DNA of 64,000 nt. Origin: Pedobacter miscanthi. Lineage in GTDB: Bacteria; Bacteroidota; Bacteroidia; Sphingobacteriales; Sphingobacteriaceae. Of the stretch, positions 7,692 through 16,178 are shown one piece after another. Where the stretch lies: positions 62,001 to 126,000 of the forward strand of contig NZ_QNQU01000014.1 of the NCBI RefSeq assembly GCF_003315595.1, read 5' to 3'. A program made the translations under genes and the position numbers. The notes under the pieces are model-generated. The model made no database searches, had not been told where the DNA came from, and saw only the letters and a list, made by a program, of their open reading frames with translations. Each line of letters begins with the position of its first letter. The first letter of the stretch is position 1.

Positions 7692-8504
7692 ATGATGTAC
7701 ACAACAATTTTATCGGTAAAGGTTAATATTAACAACTTTAAAATTCCATCGGCTTATTTAAAGCACGAGGTGGAGATAGATATTTATACTCCTGAAGGTA
7801 TTTTAGGGAATGAGAAAATAGAGCTTTTACTGCTAAACGATGGTCAGGATGTAGCTAAAATGGATTTTAGCCGGATTTTGGAAGATGCGCATCATGGTAA
7901 AAGAAACCACAGGCTGGTTGTTGTGGCCATTAAAGCATCCGAAGAACGTTTAATGGAATATGGCGTTGCCGGAGTACCCGATTTTAAAGGTCGCGGCGCC
8001 AAAGCGCAAGCTTACAGCGATTTTGTAATTAAAGAACTCCTCCCTTTTGTAAAAAAGAAAATTGCGATGCCGATTTCAGGAAAAGTGGGTTTTGCAGGTT
8101 TTTCTTTGGGTGGTTTATCTGCCTTTGATATTGCATGGAATAATCCTTCCGCTTTTGATGCCATTGGAGTTTTTTCAGGTGCATTTTGGTGGAGAAAAAA
8201 AGACCTGGCAGATGGTTATACCGATGCCGACCGCATTATGCATGCGAAAATTGAAAATACCACAACCAAACCCGATATGAAATTCTGGTTAATGACCGGA
8301 ACGGAGGATGAAAAAGCTGACAGGAATAAAAACATGATCATCGATTCGATTGATGATACCATTGATATTGTAAAAATCCTTCTCGATAAAGGTTATAAAA
8401 GACCTGAAAATGTTTTTTATTATGAAAAAGTAGGTGGTAAACATGATGTACCCACCTGGGAAAGTGTAATGCCTGCTTTTTTGGATTGGGCGTTTGAGGT
8501 TTAG
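7692..8504 (+). CDS. Alpha/beta hydrolase-fold esterase
   Basis: About 270 residues in the enterochelin esterase-like family. The elbow GFSLGG (about 136-141, Ser138) is followed by the FSGAFWWR strand typical of the group; the likely catalytic His is in GGKHDVPTW near the C-terminus. There is no signal peptide. A GTG-initiated frame from 7674 is open, but ATG at 7692 (or 7695) is favoured because AGGGG sits 8 bp before it, one of the few clear Shine-Dalgarno-like sites here. It is divergent from the ligase cluster and is likely functionally linked to it. Confidence 0.88.
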   Translation: MMYTTILSVKVNINNFKIPSAYLKHEVEIDIYTPEGILGNEKIELLLLNDGQDVAKMDFSRILEDAHHGKRNHRLVVVAIKASEERLMEYGVAGVPDFKGRGAKAQAYSDFVIKELLPFVKKKIAMPISGKVGFAGFSLGGLSAFDIAWNNPSAFDAIGVFSGAFWWRKKDLADGYTDADRIMHAKIENTTTKPDMKFWLMTGTEDEKADRNKNMIIDSIDDTIDIVKILLDKGYKRPENVFYYEKVGGKHDVPTWESVMPAFLDWAFEV

Positions 8505-8540
8505 TAACGTTGATTAACTTCTATTTATTCTCCTGCGTTT

Positions 8541-8603
8541 CGTCACCCTGAATTTATTTCAGGGTCTTTAGCAAGAAGATGCTGAAATAAATTCAGCATG
8601 ACG
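8541..8603. repeat. CGTCA hairpin repeat (CTGAATTTATTTCAG subtype)
   Basis: The copy opens with CGTCACCCTGAATTTATTTC, continues AGGGTCT, and closes GATGCTGAAATAAATTCAGC followed by ATGACG. Each arm is itself a small hairpin. It sits between convergent genes and could also act as a bidirectional terminator. Confidence 0.85.
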
Positions 8604-8612
8604 GTATTGAAA

Positions 8613-9290
8613 TTACTTATACTTCAAAAAAATACCCGTATCAAAAATCGTCCATAAGCAACTGCGCTGACCACACTTTTTTAATGCACCGTTGGCCCAG
8701 GTATTACAGGTTTTAAAAATGCTGTAACTACCTTTGGCTTCGTAAAAAGCGTCGCCTATATCGTAATGGATATCTGATTTAACCCTGATCAGGTGCCCTG
8801 CTTCATCTTTTTTAAATGAACTTAAAATGTAATCGATCAATAGCAGGTATTGCGCTTTGCTGATCATGATTTTTTTACAGCTGGCATCTTCCCTGATGTT
8901 TTTGTAATAGGTAGTATGCATCGCCGATGTGCTTAAACCGGATATGGCCCTTAAACCATTGCTGAGTTTCAGATCCGAAAATTCGGGTGTTTCGAGGTAA
9001 AACTTTTTATCTCCCCAGCCCATGGCCAGGTATTGATAAGTGCTGTCGGCTTCTAACGTATTCTGATAACTGATTTCTTTCGTCCAGTTTATCTGTTCGG
9101 TAACTGCAGGTACTACAATGTCGGTGTGTACACCATTCGTCATAATGTAAATGGCAATTTCCTTTGGGTTTGCAGGATTAGGGTTTACAGTGATTCGTGA
9201 GCAGCAAAAGGCTGTGAGGAAATAAATCCCGATCAAAGCCGTAAACATGATGAAAAATCTTGCTGTATATTTTAAAAACCGTTTGTTCAT
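8613..9290 (-). CDS. DUF2459 / TIGR02117 family membrane-anchored protein
   Basis: A 225-residue protein with one N-terminal membrane segment (about 12-32) and an exported domain holding NGVHTDIVVP (52-61), MGWGDKKFY and CNTWANGALKKCG. These are the conserved blocks of DUF2459, a family of unknown function whose His, Asp and Cys residues suggest a papain-like or NlpC-like catalytic site. The closing CNTWAN would hold the nucleophile, which is inference. It ends against a hairpin repeat and stands alone. Confidence 0.82.
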   Translation of the reverse strand: MNKRFLKYTARFFIMFTALIGIYFLTAFCCSRITVNPNPANPKEIAIYIMTNGVHTDIVVPAVTEQINWTKEISYQNTLEADSTYQYLAMGWGDKKFYLETPEFSDLKLSNGLRAISGLSTSAMHTTYYKNIREDASCKKIMISKAQYLLLIDYILSSFKKDEAGHLIRVKSDIHYDIGDAFYEAKGSYSIFKTCNTWANGALKKCGQRSCLWTIFDTGIFLKYK

Positions 9291-9422
9291 GCTGCCCTTG
9301 ATTTTATCTTAATACAGCGTAGGTGTTTTTGGTAACCCATTTCTGGTGTATATCAATTTTATTGATGCAAGTATCGAAAAACATGATTTTTAGCAGGAGT
9401 TAGTTATTCCTACTTTCATCGT

Positions 9423-9875
9423 ATGATAAAAGGATTATTTGAAACACATATTTATGTGGAGGATTTGGAAAGATCGATTGATTTTTATAGCAATGTTTTG
9501 GGTTTAGCACAATGCCATTATGAAGAAGGGCGAAGAATTGCCTTTTTCTGGATCGGTAAACCGCAGGAAGCCATGCTGGGGATCTGGGAAAAGCCAAAAG
9601 ATGAAATCGATATCAGGCATTTTGCCTTCTGTTGCGATGTTGATGATGTACTGAATAAATCTGTTCAGTTTTTAGAAGCTAATAACCTCCATCCCTATAA
9701 TTTTCTTAAAAGCAGCGATCACGAACCTATGGTTTTTGCGTGGATGCCTGCTTTAGCCATTTATTTTGATGATCCCGATGGGCATGCATTGGAATTCATC
9801 GCTATTTTAGAAGGTGAGGCCAGGCCAGAGTTAGGCGTGATTTCTTACCTGGACTGGTTGAATAGAGATCTTTAA
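9423..9875 (+). CDS. VOC family protein (glyoxalase/bleomycin resistance fold)
   Basis: A 150-residue vicinal-oxygen-chelate protein with paired beta-alpha-beta-beta-beta units. ETHIYVEDLERSIDFYSNVLG starts the first unit, and IYFDDPDGHALEFIAIL ends the second, with the metal-binding Glu. The N-terminal His of the first strand (THIYV) is present, so metal binding is plausible. The substrate cannot be assigned: the family includes glyoxalases, dioxygenases and antibiotic-resistance proteins. Transcribed alone, divergent from the DUF2459 gene. Confidence 0.9.
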   Translation: MIKGLFETHIYVEDLERSIDFYSNVLGLAQCHYEEGRRIAFFWIGKPQEAMLGIWEKPKDEIDIRHFAFCCDVDDVLNKSVQFLEANNLHPYNFLKSSDHEPMVFAWMPALAIYFDDPDGHALEFIAILEGEARPELGVISYLDWLNRDL

Positions 9876-9966
9876 ATGTAATCTTATACAGAATTGGCAT
9901 CTTGAGCTTGAATTTGTTGCGAATCAATATGAATGACGGGGGGGAATGCGTATACTCAAAAAATAC

Positions 9967-10043
9967 CGTCATTTCGAGCGGAGTGCAGCGAAGTCGAGAA
10001 CCACGTAAGTGCTCAGCGAAGCTAAATCCGTCTCGAGATGACG
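9967..10043. repeat. CGTCAT hairpin repeat (TTTCGA / CTCGAGATGACG)
   Basis: The copy opens CGTCATTTCGAGCGGAGTGC and closes with TCTCGAGATGACG. A related fragment, with TCGACAAGCTCAATGTGAC, lies at about 10107-10126. The 270-bp gap between VOC and DUF4180 genes holds nothing else visible. Confidence 0.8.
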
Positions 10044-10145
10044 ACGCTTTATTATTAGAGGCTGGCAATTGTATCTTATCGAAGGGTGAAGTATTGCTAA
10101 AAACATTTCGACAAGCTCAATGTGACAAAGTTCATAACCAATAGC

Positions 10146-10505
10146 TTAACCACCAAACTTCTGCAAAGCCTCGGTTGTTGATGTCAGGAAATTGATGTGT
10201 TTGCCTTTATTGCTTTCGTAAATAAAATCTTTAATACTCTTGTTTTGATATGTGCTAAAATCGCCAACAATAGCCAGGCTTACGCGGTAATTCGAAAATT
10301 TTTGAAGAATTTCTCCCGCTATTCCATTTTTCAGGTCGAAGAAATTAGGGGTGATATTTTGTTGATGAATGATGATTTTATCAAAACCCTGGTAGTATAA
10401 ATTTCCCAGGAGGTCTAATCCATCTTCGGTATTATTGATTACGATTTCTTCCGAAATAATTTCGGCAATACTGATGTCATTTATGGTATGGCTTTCGATT
10501 TTCAT
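10146..10505 (-). CDS. DUF4180 domain-containing protein
   Basis: A 119-residue soluble protein that matches DUF4180 in length and in the block FFDLKNGIAGEILQKFSNYR followed by SLAIVGDFS and KDFIYESNKG. The family is small and of unknown function, with some resemblance to STAS-like or SpoIIAA-like folds. It is a single gene divergent from typA; no operon partner is visible. Confidence 0.85.
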   Translation of the reverse strand: MKIESHTINDISIAEIISEEIVINNTEDGLDLLGNLYYQGFDKIIIHQQNITPNFFDLKNGIAGEILQKFSNYRVSLAIVGDFSTYQNKSIKDFIYESNKGKHINFLTSTTEALQKFGG

Positions 10506-10708
10506 TTTAGGATAGCGTATCTGGTAGATTTTTGATCTTTTAACCGGACTAATTTAACCATTATGTTTATGAACGAGGCATTGTGTTAAAACCTGCTATT
10601 GGGCCGAAAAATGAGATGCTGTATGTTTCTGTTTAAAAATGAGATAATTGCAACATTATCATCGTATTAAATAGTGTGAGATATAGTAGAAAATCCATTT
10701 CAAAACAC

Positions 10709-10716
10709 TATCTTTG
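10709..10716 (+). promoter_or_regulatory. -7 box (TATCTTTG) of typA
   Basis: TATCTTTG matches TAnnTTTG and lies 22 bp before the typA ATG, giving a short leader of about 15 nt. No clear TTTG is seen at the -33 spacing. Confidence 0.6.
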
Positions 10717-10738
10717 CGCCAAATTTGAGGCGCATTTT

Positions 10739-12544
10739 ATGCAAAAGATTAGAAATATAGCTATTATAGCACACGTTGACCACGGTAAAACCACGTTGGT
10801 TGATAAGATTTTACACTCTTGTTCTATTTTTCGTGACAACGAACAAACAGGAGATCTGATATTGGATAACAACGATTTAGAGCGCGAGCGTGGTATCACG
10901 ATTGTATCTAAAAACGTATCTGTTCAGTACAAAGACGTAAAAATTAACATTATTGACACTCCTGGTCACGCGGATTTCGGCGGTGAGGTAGAGCGTGTTC
11001 TGAAAATGGCAGATGGTGTACTTTTACTTTGCGATGCTTTTGAAGGTGCAATGCCTCAAACACGTTTCGTAACGCAAAAAGCTTTAGCCCTTGGTTTAAA
11101 ACCGATTGTGGTAGTAAACAAAGTGGATAAAGAAAACTGTCGCCCTGAAGAGGTTTATGAGCAGATTTTCGAATTGTTCTTTAACCTTGAAGCAACAGAA
11201 GAGCAATTGGATTTCCCGGTTATCTACGGTTCATCTAAACAAGGATGGATGAGTACCGACTGGCAAAAACCAACTACAGATATTTTTGCTTTATTGGATG
11301 CGGTTGTGGCTAACATTCCACCAGCACCAATTAACGAAGGTACTTTACAAATGCAGATCACTTCGTTAGATTATTCTTCTTTCGTAGGTCGTATCGCAAT
11401 TGGTCGTGTTCACCGCGGTACCATTAAAGAAAACCAACCGGTAACTTTAATTAAACGTGATGGCAAAATCGTAAAATCAAGGGTAAAAGAATTATATACT
11501 TTCGAAGGTTTAGGTAAAATCCGTACTACAGAAGTAAGTTCGGGCGATATCTGTGCGGTTGTAGGTATTGATGGTTTTGATATTGGTGATACCATCGCTG
11601 ATTTCGAAGCACCAGAACAATTACCGGTAATCAGTATTGATGAGCCAACAATGAATATGTTGTTTACCATCAACAACTCTCCGTTTTTCGGTAAAGAAGG
11701 TAAATTAGTAACCTCTCAACGTATTAAAGAACGTTTATACAAAGAGATGGAGAAAAACTTAGCTTTAAAAGTTGTAGAAACTGCATCTCCTGATTCGTGG
11801 TTGGTATATGGTCGTGGTATTCTCCATTTATCAGTATTGATCGAAACCATGCGTCGCGAAGGTTACGAAATCCAGGTTGGTCAGCCACAGGTTATCGTTA
11901 AAGAAATCGATGGTAAAAAACATGAGCCGATTGAAACATTGATCGTTGATGTTCCGGGTGAAGTTTCTGGTAAAGTAATCGAGTTGGTAACTCAACGTAA
12001 AGGTGAGTTGTTAATTATGGAGCCAAAAGGTGATTTACAGCACTTAGAATTCGAAATCCCTTCACGTGGTATCATTGGTTTACGTAACAACGTATTAACT
12101 GCTACTGCTGGTGAGGCGATTATGGCACACCGTTTCAAAGCTTACGAGCCTTGGAAAGGTACAATCCCTGGTCGTTTAAATGGTGTATTGGTTTCAATGG
12201 AAAAAGGACAAACTACCGCTTATTCAATCGATAAGTTACAGGATAGAGGTCGTTTCTTCATCGATCCGGGAGCTGATGTTTACGAAGGTCAGATTATGGG
12301 TGAGCACATCCGTGATAACGATTTAGTGGTAAACGTGGTAAAAGGTAAAGCCTTAACCAACATGCGTGCTTCTGGTACGGATGATAACACCCGTATTGCA
12401 CCGGCAATTAAATTCTCGTTAGAAGAAGCTATGGAATATATCCAGGCTGATGAGTACATCGAGGTTACACCTGCAAGCATGCGTTTACGTAAAATCTATT
12501 TAACAGAGCAAGAACGTAAAGTTAAAGGAAAGCAATTCGCTTAA
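10739..12544 (+). CDS. typA: Translational GTPase TypA/BipA
   Basis: A 601-residue ribosome-associated GTPase, full length for the family. The G1 motif AHVDHGKTT lies near the N-terminus, with switch I ERERGITI, G3 DTPGHADF, G4 NKVD and the C-terminal BipA-specific domain (GIIGLRNNVLTAT). It acts in 50S subunit assembly and stress adaptation. The ATG at 10739 begins with the usual MQKIRNIAIIAHVDHGKTT; an upstream GTG at 10676 is rejected because it would overlap the -7 box. Codon use is highly biased (many CGT, GGT), as expected for strong expression. Confidence 0.97.
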   Translation: MQKIRNIAIIAHVDHGKTTLVDKILHSCSIFRDNEQTGDLILDNNDLERERGITIVSKNVSVQYKDVKINIIDTPGHADFGGEVERVLKMADGVLLLCDAFEGAMPQTRFVTQKALALGLKPIVVVNKVDKENCRPEEVYEQIFELFFNLEATEEQLDFPVIYGSSKQGWMSTDWQKPTTDIFALLDAVVANIPPAPINEGTLQMQITSLDYSSFVGRIAIGRVHRGTIKENQPVTLIKRDGKIVKSRVKELYTFEGLGKIRTTEVSSGDICAVVGIDGFDIGDTIADFEAPEQLPVISIDEPTMNMLFTINNSPFFGKEGKLVTSQRIKERLYKEMEKNLALKVVETASPDSWLVYGRGILHLSVLIETMRREGYEIQVGQPQVIVKEIDGKKHEPIETLIVDVPGEVSGKVIELVTQRKGELLIMEPKGDLQHLEFEIPSRGIIGLRNNVLTATAGEAIMAHRFKAYEPWKGTIPGRLNGVLVSMEKGQTTAYSIDKLQDRGRFFIDPGADVYEGQIMGEHIRDNDLVVNVVKGKALTNMRASGTDDNTRIAPAIKFSLEEAMEYIQADEYIEVTPASMRLRKIYLTEQERKVKGKQFA

Positions 12545-12566
12545 ACCCTTTAAGCATACAAATATC

Positions 12567-12594
12567 AAAGCCCCGATGTAAATCGGGGCTTTTT
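12567..12594 (+). terminator. Rho-independent terminator of typA
   Basis: The stem AGCCCCGAT (12569-12577) / ATCGGGGCT (12582-12590) is followed by TTTT. It lies 24 bp after the typA stop. Confidence 0.88.
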
Positions 12595-12865
12595 GCGTTT
12601 AAAATGGTTTTATTAGAGTTGACAATTTTAGCAGTAAACAAGGCCAGAAAGTTGTCTACTCTTACAGTAAAGATTAGCTGGGGTTTTAGGTCCTGATAAA
12701 ATAATTTGTAAAGCAATTTCAGTGCACTTTTAATGTTAGTCCTTCTTTCCGCTAAATCCCCGATGAAGAATCGGGGGATACCGCTGCAATAAGGTTTAGG
12801 TTGGTCAAGGCTGTGGTAATAGGTTCCTTAAGTTTTGCTTATCTTGCCCCTGCAAAATTTTTACA
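12595..12865. other. Non-coding gap with secondary hairpin
   Basis: No gene is seen in this gap. It contains a second hairpin, TCCCCGAT...ATCGGGGGA near 12757-12779, not followed by a T run. Complementary words TTGACAATTTTAGC and GTTGTCTAC near 12619 and 12651 form a weak inverted pair. Confidence 0.5.
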
Positions 12866-13426
12866 ATGCAAACTTACCTTCAGTCCTTTAATATTCTTTC
12901 GCCGGCAGAAATTGATGTTTTTACAGCGAATGCTACACCGAGGACATTAAAAAAAGGAGAATTTTTTATTACCGAGCATCATACCTGTAAAGAGGTAGCT
13001 TTTATTAAATCGGGTATTTTGCGCTCTTATTATACCGCTGCCAATGCAGAAGAGTATACCTACTGCCTTACATTTCCCAACCAGTTTATGACGGCTTATT
13101 CATCATTGATTACCGGAAATCCAACTGTCGAAAATATCCAGGCTATGAGTGATGTAAATTTATTGATCATTAAAAAAGAAGTTATTGATGATTTAGCCAA
13201 TTCTAGCATAAATGGATTAAAACTGTTAAAAACCATAGCTGAACAACAATATCTTCATTTGGAAAAACGGGTTTTCATGTACCAGAAAGATGCCGCCAAA
13301 GCACGTTACCTGGAACTTTTCAAAAATTATCCCGAGTATATTAAACAGATTCCGGTAAAGTACCTCGCCTCTTTTCTTGCCATTACGCCGCGGCATTTAA
13401 GCAGGCTGCGGAAGGAAATTATTTAA
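12866..13426 (+). CDS. Crp/Fnr family transcriptional regulator
   Basis: A 186-residue regulator with a cyclic-nucleotide-binding-like domain (about 20-110) and a C-terminal winged helix ending in KYLASFLAITPRHLSRLRKEI. It lacks a cysteine cluster. The gene for a flavodoxin-fold quinone reductase starts 63 bp downstream on the same strand. In Bacteroidota such regulators commonly sit beside the reductase they control, so autoregulation of the pair is likely but inferred. Confidence 0.92.
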   Translation: MQTYLQSFNILSPAEIDVFTANATPRTLKKGEFFITEHHTCKEVAFIKSGILRSYYTAANAEEYTYCLTFPNQFMTAYSSLITGNPTVENIQAMSDVNLLIIKKEVIDDLANSSINGLKLLKTIAEQQYLHLEKRVFMYQKDAAKARYLELFKNYPEYIKQIPVKYLASFLAITPRHLSRLRKEII

Positions 13427-13489
13427 GGACATTTGTCTGCCTGTTGAGCAAAAAATCGAAGCTACTTTTATGTTGAAAATAAAAACAGC

Positions 13490-14068
13490 ATGAAAAATAT
13501 CTTAATCATAAATGGCCACCCCAATAAAGCCAGTATCAATTTTGCTCTTGCAGAAGCATATTATAAAGGAGCAGTAAATGCGGGTGCCAATGTTTCGTTA
13601 ATCAACATTGCCGATTTAACCTTTAACCCCAACTTACAGTTTGGTTATCAGCAACGGATGGATCTGGAGCCTGATCTGATAAGTAGTTTGGAAAAAATTA
13701 AAGCCGCCGATCATCTGGTTTGGGTGCATCCGGTATGGTGGGGCGGTTTACCTGCTTTGATGAAAGGTTTTATTGATCGTTTATTTCTACCTGGGATTGC
13801 CTTTAAATACCGCGAAAACAGTGTTTGGTGGGATAAACTATTTAAAGGCAAAACTGCCCGGATTATTACCACTTTAGATCAACCCTCGTGGTATTATCGC
13901 ATATTTTTCGGCCGGCCAAGCGTTAATCAGCTAAAAAAAAGTGTACTCCAGTTCTGTGGGATAAATCCTGTTAAAGTTACCTATGTAGGTATTGTTAAAA
14001 AATCAACCAAAAAGCAACGGGAGAGGTGGATTAATGCGGCATTTAAGCTGGGTAAAAATTTAAGTTAA
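13490..14068 (+). CDS. NAD(P)H dehydrogenase (quinone), flavodoxin-2 family
   Basis: A 192-residue flavoprotein of the NQO1/MdaB/KefF type. The FMN/FAD-binding start IINGHPNKASINFALAEAY, the VWVHPVWWGGLPALMKGFID block (residues about 78-97) and the PGIAFKY segment are typical. It reduces quinones by two electrons and protects against oxidative or electrophile stress. A possible promoter, TTG (13444-13446) with TACTTTTA (13463-13470), lies just upstream, so it can be transcribed apart from the regulator. Confidence 0.92.
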   Translation: MKNILIINGHPNKASINFALAEAYYKGAVNAGANVSLINIADLTFNPNLQFGYQQRMDLEPDLISSLEKIKAADHLVWVHPVWWGGLPALMKGFIDRLFLPGIAFKYRENSVWWDKLFKGKTARIITTLDQPSWYYRIFFGRPSVNQLKKSVLQFCGINPVKVTYVGIVKKSTKKQRERWINAAFKLGKNLS

Positions 14069-14166
14069 CATCTTAATGGTCTTTTTATTATTCATACCCA
14101 AATTGGTTTTTGTAAGTAATATTCTATAAAACCTGCAGGAATAAAAATCTAACAATTTTATGGCAA

Positions 14167-14193
14167 TTGATATTTTATTCATCTGTAACTTTG
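14167..14193 (+). promoter_or_regulatory. Promoter of the first acyltransferase
   Basis: TTG at 14167-14169 and TAACTTTG at 14186-14193, 16 bp apart, nearly match the Bacteroidota TTG / TAnnTTTG consensus. The ATG follows 28 bp later. Confidence 0.6.
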
Positions 14194-14221
14194 TATGTTA
14201 TAACCAAAACATCATAATGCA

Positions 14222-15148
14222 ATGATTAATAAAGCGTTATCCAAGGCGGGTATATTTTTATTGAATTTACTCTCTCTATTACCGCTATTCATTTTATACA
14301 GATTGGCAGATGCTTTTTATGTGCTGATTTTTTATGTTTTTGGCTATCGCCGAAAAGTGGTTAAAGAAAACCTGGTTAATGCCTTCCCTGAAAAAAGTCC
14401 TGCCGAAATCAAAGCCATAGAAAAAAGATTCTATAAATTTTTGGCCTCACTTTTTATCGAGGTGATCAAAATGAAGAGTATATCAAAAAAAGAACTTAAT
14501 AAAAGGGTTGTATTTAAGAATGTTGATCTTGTTGAAGCCTACCTCAAAAATAAGGAGAGTGTAATTTTCTGTTCGGCGCACTTCGGTAATTATGAGTGGG
14601 TTTGTATGGCTATTGGTTTAGCTTTTTCAGGCGAACACTACCCAATTTACAAACCTTTAAGCAGCGATGCTTTCGATAACTGGTTTCTGGATATGAGGAG
14701 CAGGTTCGGTAACCACATGGTATCGATGCGCCAAACTTTAAGGGCCATCCAGGCGAGTAAAAACGAAGCAACCATGTTCACTTTCGGGAGCGACCAGGCA
14801 CCTTCAAAAGACGACTCGACCTATTGGACAACATTTTTAAATCAGGAATCTGCTATTCAGCTGGGGGTAGAAAAGATTGCGAAAAAGACTAACCGCCCGG
14901 TATTTTACCTTAAAATTAATACCATAAAAAGGGGCTATTATGAGGTAGACTGTGTACCAATCTGTTTAAATCCTACTGAAACTGCCGAATTTGAAATTAC
15001 CGAAATGCATACCCGCTTTTTGGAAGATATGATTAAAGAAGCACCGGCGTATTGGCTGTGGAGTCACCGGAGGTGGAAGTATAAACCCGAGTCAAAAATT
15101 TCTAAAACACTAAAAGAAGATCAGAATATGATAGATGCCATGGCATAA
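14222..15148 (+). CDS. Lysophospholipid/lipid A acyltransferase (LpxL/HtrB-like), copy 1
   Basis: A 308-residue inner-membrane acyltransferase of the lipid A biosynthesis family. An N-terminal hydrophobic anchor (10-42) precedes the catalytic HX4E motif in SAHFGNYEW (His120, Glu125) and a second block with FGSDQAPSK. It transfers an acyl chain from acyl-ACP to a lipid A precursor or similar glycolipid. The next gene is a close paralogue with catalytic residues at identical positions, so the pair arose by tandem duplication and may add different acyl chains. Confidence 0.9.
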   Translation: MINKALSKAGIFLLNLLSLLPLFILYRLADAFYVLIFYVFGYRRKVVKENLVNAFPEKSPAEIKAIEKRFYKFLASLFIEVIKMKSISKKELNKRVVFKNVDLVEAYLKNKESVIFCSAHFGNYEWVCMAIGLAFSGEHYPIYKPLSSDAFDNWFLDMRSRFGNHMVSMRQTLRAIQASKNEATMFTFGSDQAPSKDDSTYWTTFLNQESAIQLGVEKIAKKTNRPVFYLKINTIKRGYYEVDCVPICLNPTETAEFEITEMHTRFLEDMIKEAPAYWLWSHRRWKYKPESKISKTLKEDQNMIDAMA

Positions 15149-15233
15149 TCCATTTGTCTGAAATTAAAATCTAACATTTTTGTGGCATAATTTTTTGGAG
15201 TGCTTTTTAATTTAGCATTTCAACTAATATGGT

Positions 15234-16148
15234 ATGATTAAAAAGGGGATTTCCCGTTTGGGAATATTTTTTTTAGGCGTATTATCTCTGTTTCCATTAT
15301 CTGTTTTATACATTCTGGCCGACGGGGCTTATCTGCTGCTTTATTTTGTGATCGGCTATCGCCGTAAAGTGGTAAGGGAAAATTTATTAAATGCCCTACC
15401 TGATAGAACACTAAATGAAATTATAGTTATCGAGAAACGTTATTACCGGTACCTGGCATCATTGATATTCGAAATCGTTAAAATGACCAGTCTCTCAAAA
15501 GGAGAAATAAAAAAACGTTTTGTATTTAAAAATAAAGAACAGGTTCAGGCCTATTTAAATCGTGGTCAGAGTGTATTGATCTGTGCGGCACATTATGGTA
15601 ACTGGGAGTGGGGTACACTAGGCATCGGACTTAATTTTACAGCAGATCATTATCCAATTTATAAGCCCCTAACCAATCCAACATTCGATCACTGGTTTAA
15701 AAAAGTACGAAGCAAATTTGGAAATAAACTCATTGCCATGCGGCAAACCATGCGTGCCTTACAGGGCAGTAAAGGCAAACCCAGCATGTTCAGTTTTGGT
15801 AATGATCAGTCGCCTTCAAAAGATGAATTACATTACTGGACCACTTTTATGCATCAGCATACTTCGGTTCAGCTGGGGATAGAGAAAATTGCAAAACGTA
15901 TGGGGCAGCCGATATTTTATTTTAAGATTAATGTATTAAAGCGTGGCTTTTATGAAGTGGACTGTGTGCCCTTATGTTTAAACCCTGCTGAAACGGCTGA
16001 ATTTGAAATTACCGAAATGCACACCCGTTTTTTGGAGCAGATGATCAAAGATAAACCCGAATACTGGTTGTGGAGCCATAAAAGATGGAAACACCAGCCT
16101 AAAAAGGAACTGCTTTTTACCAGGAATGAAATGTTAAAACAGGCATAA
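15234..16148 (+). CDS. Lysophospholipid/lipid A acyltransferase (LpxL/HtrB-like), copy 2
   Basis: A 304-residue paralogue of the preceding gene. It keeps the N-terminal anchor, HX4E in AAHYGNWEW (His120, Glu125) and the FGNDQSPSK block. The C-terminal halves share long runs such as FYEVDCVPLCLNP and TEMHTRFLE. The upstream DNA is also partly duplicated: AAAATCTAACA followed by TTTT and TGGCA appears at 14144-14166 and 15166-15188. Sequence drift at the N-terminus suggests an old duplication, with possible specialisation in acyl donor or position. Confidence 0.9.
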   Translation: MIKKGISRLGIFFLGVLSLFPLSVLYILADGAYLLLYFVIGYRRKVVRENLLNALPDRTLNEIIVIEKRYYRYLASLIFEIVKMTSLSKGEIKKRFVFKNKEQVQAYLNRGQSVLICAAHYGNWEWGTLGIGLNFTADHYPIYKPLTNPTFDHWFKKVRSKFGNKLIAMRQTMRALQGSKGKPSMFSFGNDQSPSKDELHYWTTFMHQHTSVQLGIEKIAKRMGQPIFYFKINVLKRGFYEVDCVPLCLNPAETAEFEITEMHTRFLEQMIKDKPEYWLWSHKRWKHQPKKELLFTRNEMLKQA

Positions 16149-16152
16149 TATT

Positions 16153-16160
16153 TATATTTG
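16153..16160 (+). promoter_or_regulatory. -7 box (TATATTTG)
   Basis: A perfect TAnnTTTG match lies 18 bp before the serine hydrolase ATG, implying a leader of about 10 nt. No clear -33 element is seen. Confidence 0.55.
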
Positions 16161-16178
16161 TATATATAACGCCTGTAA

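Noticed and set aside
10676..10738. GTG start upstream of typA
   Set aside because: It lies before and across the TATCTTTG -7 box; TypA homologues start at MQKIRNIAIIAHVDHGK.
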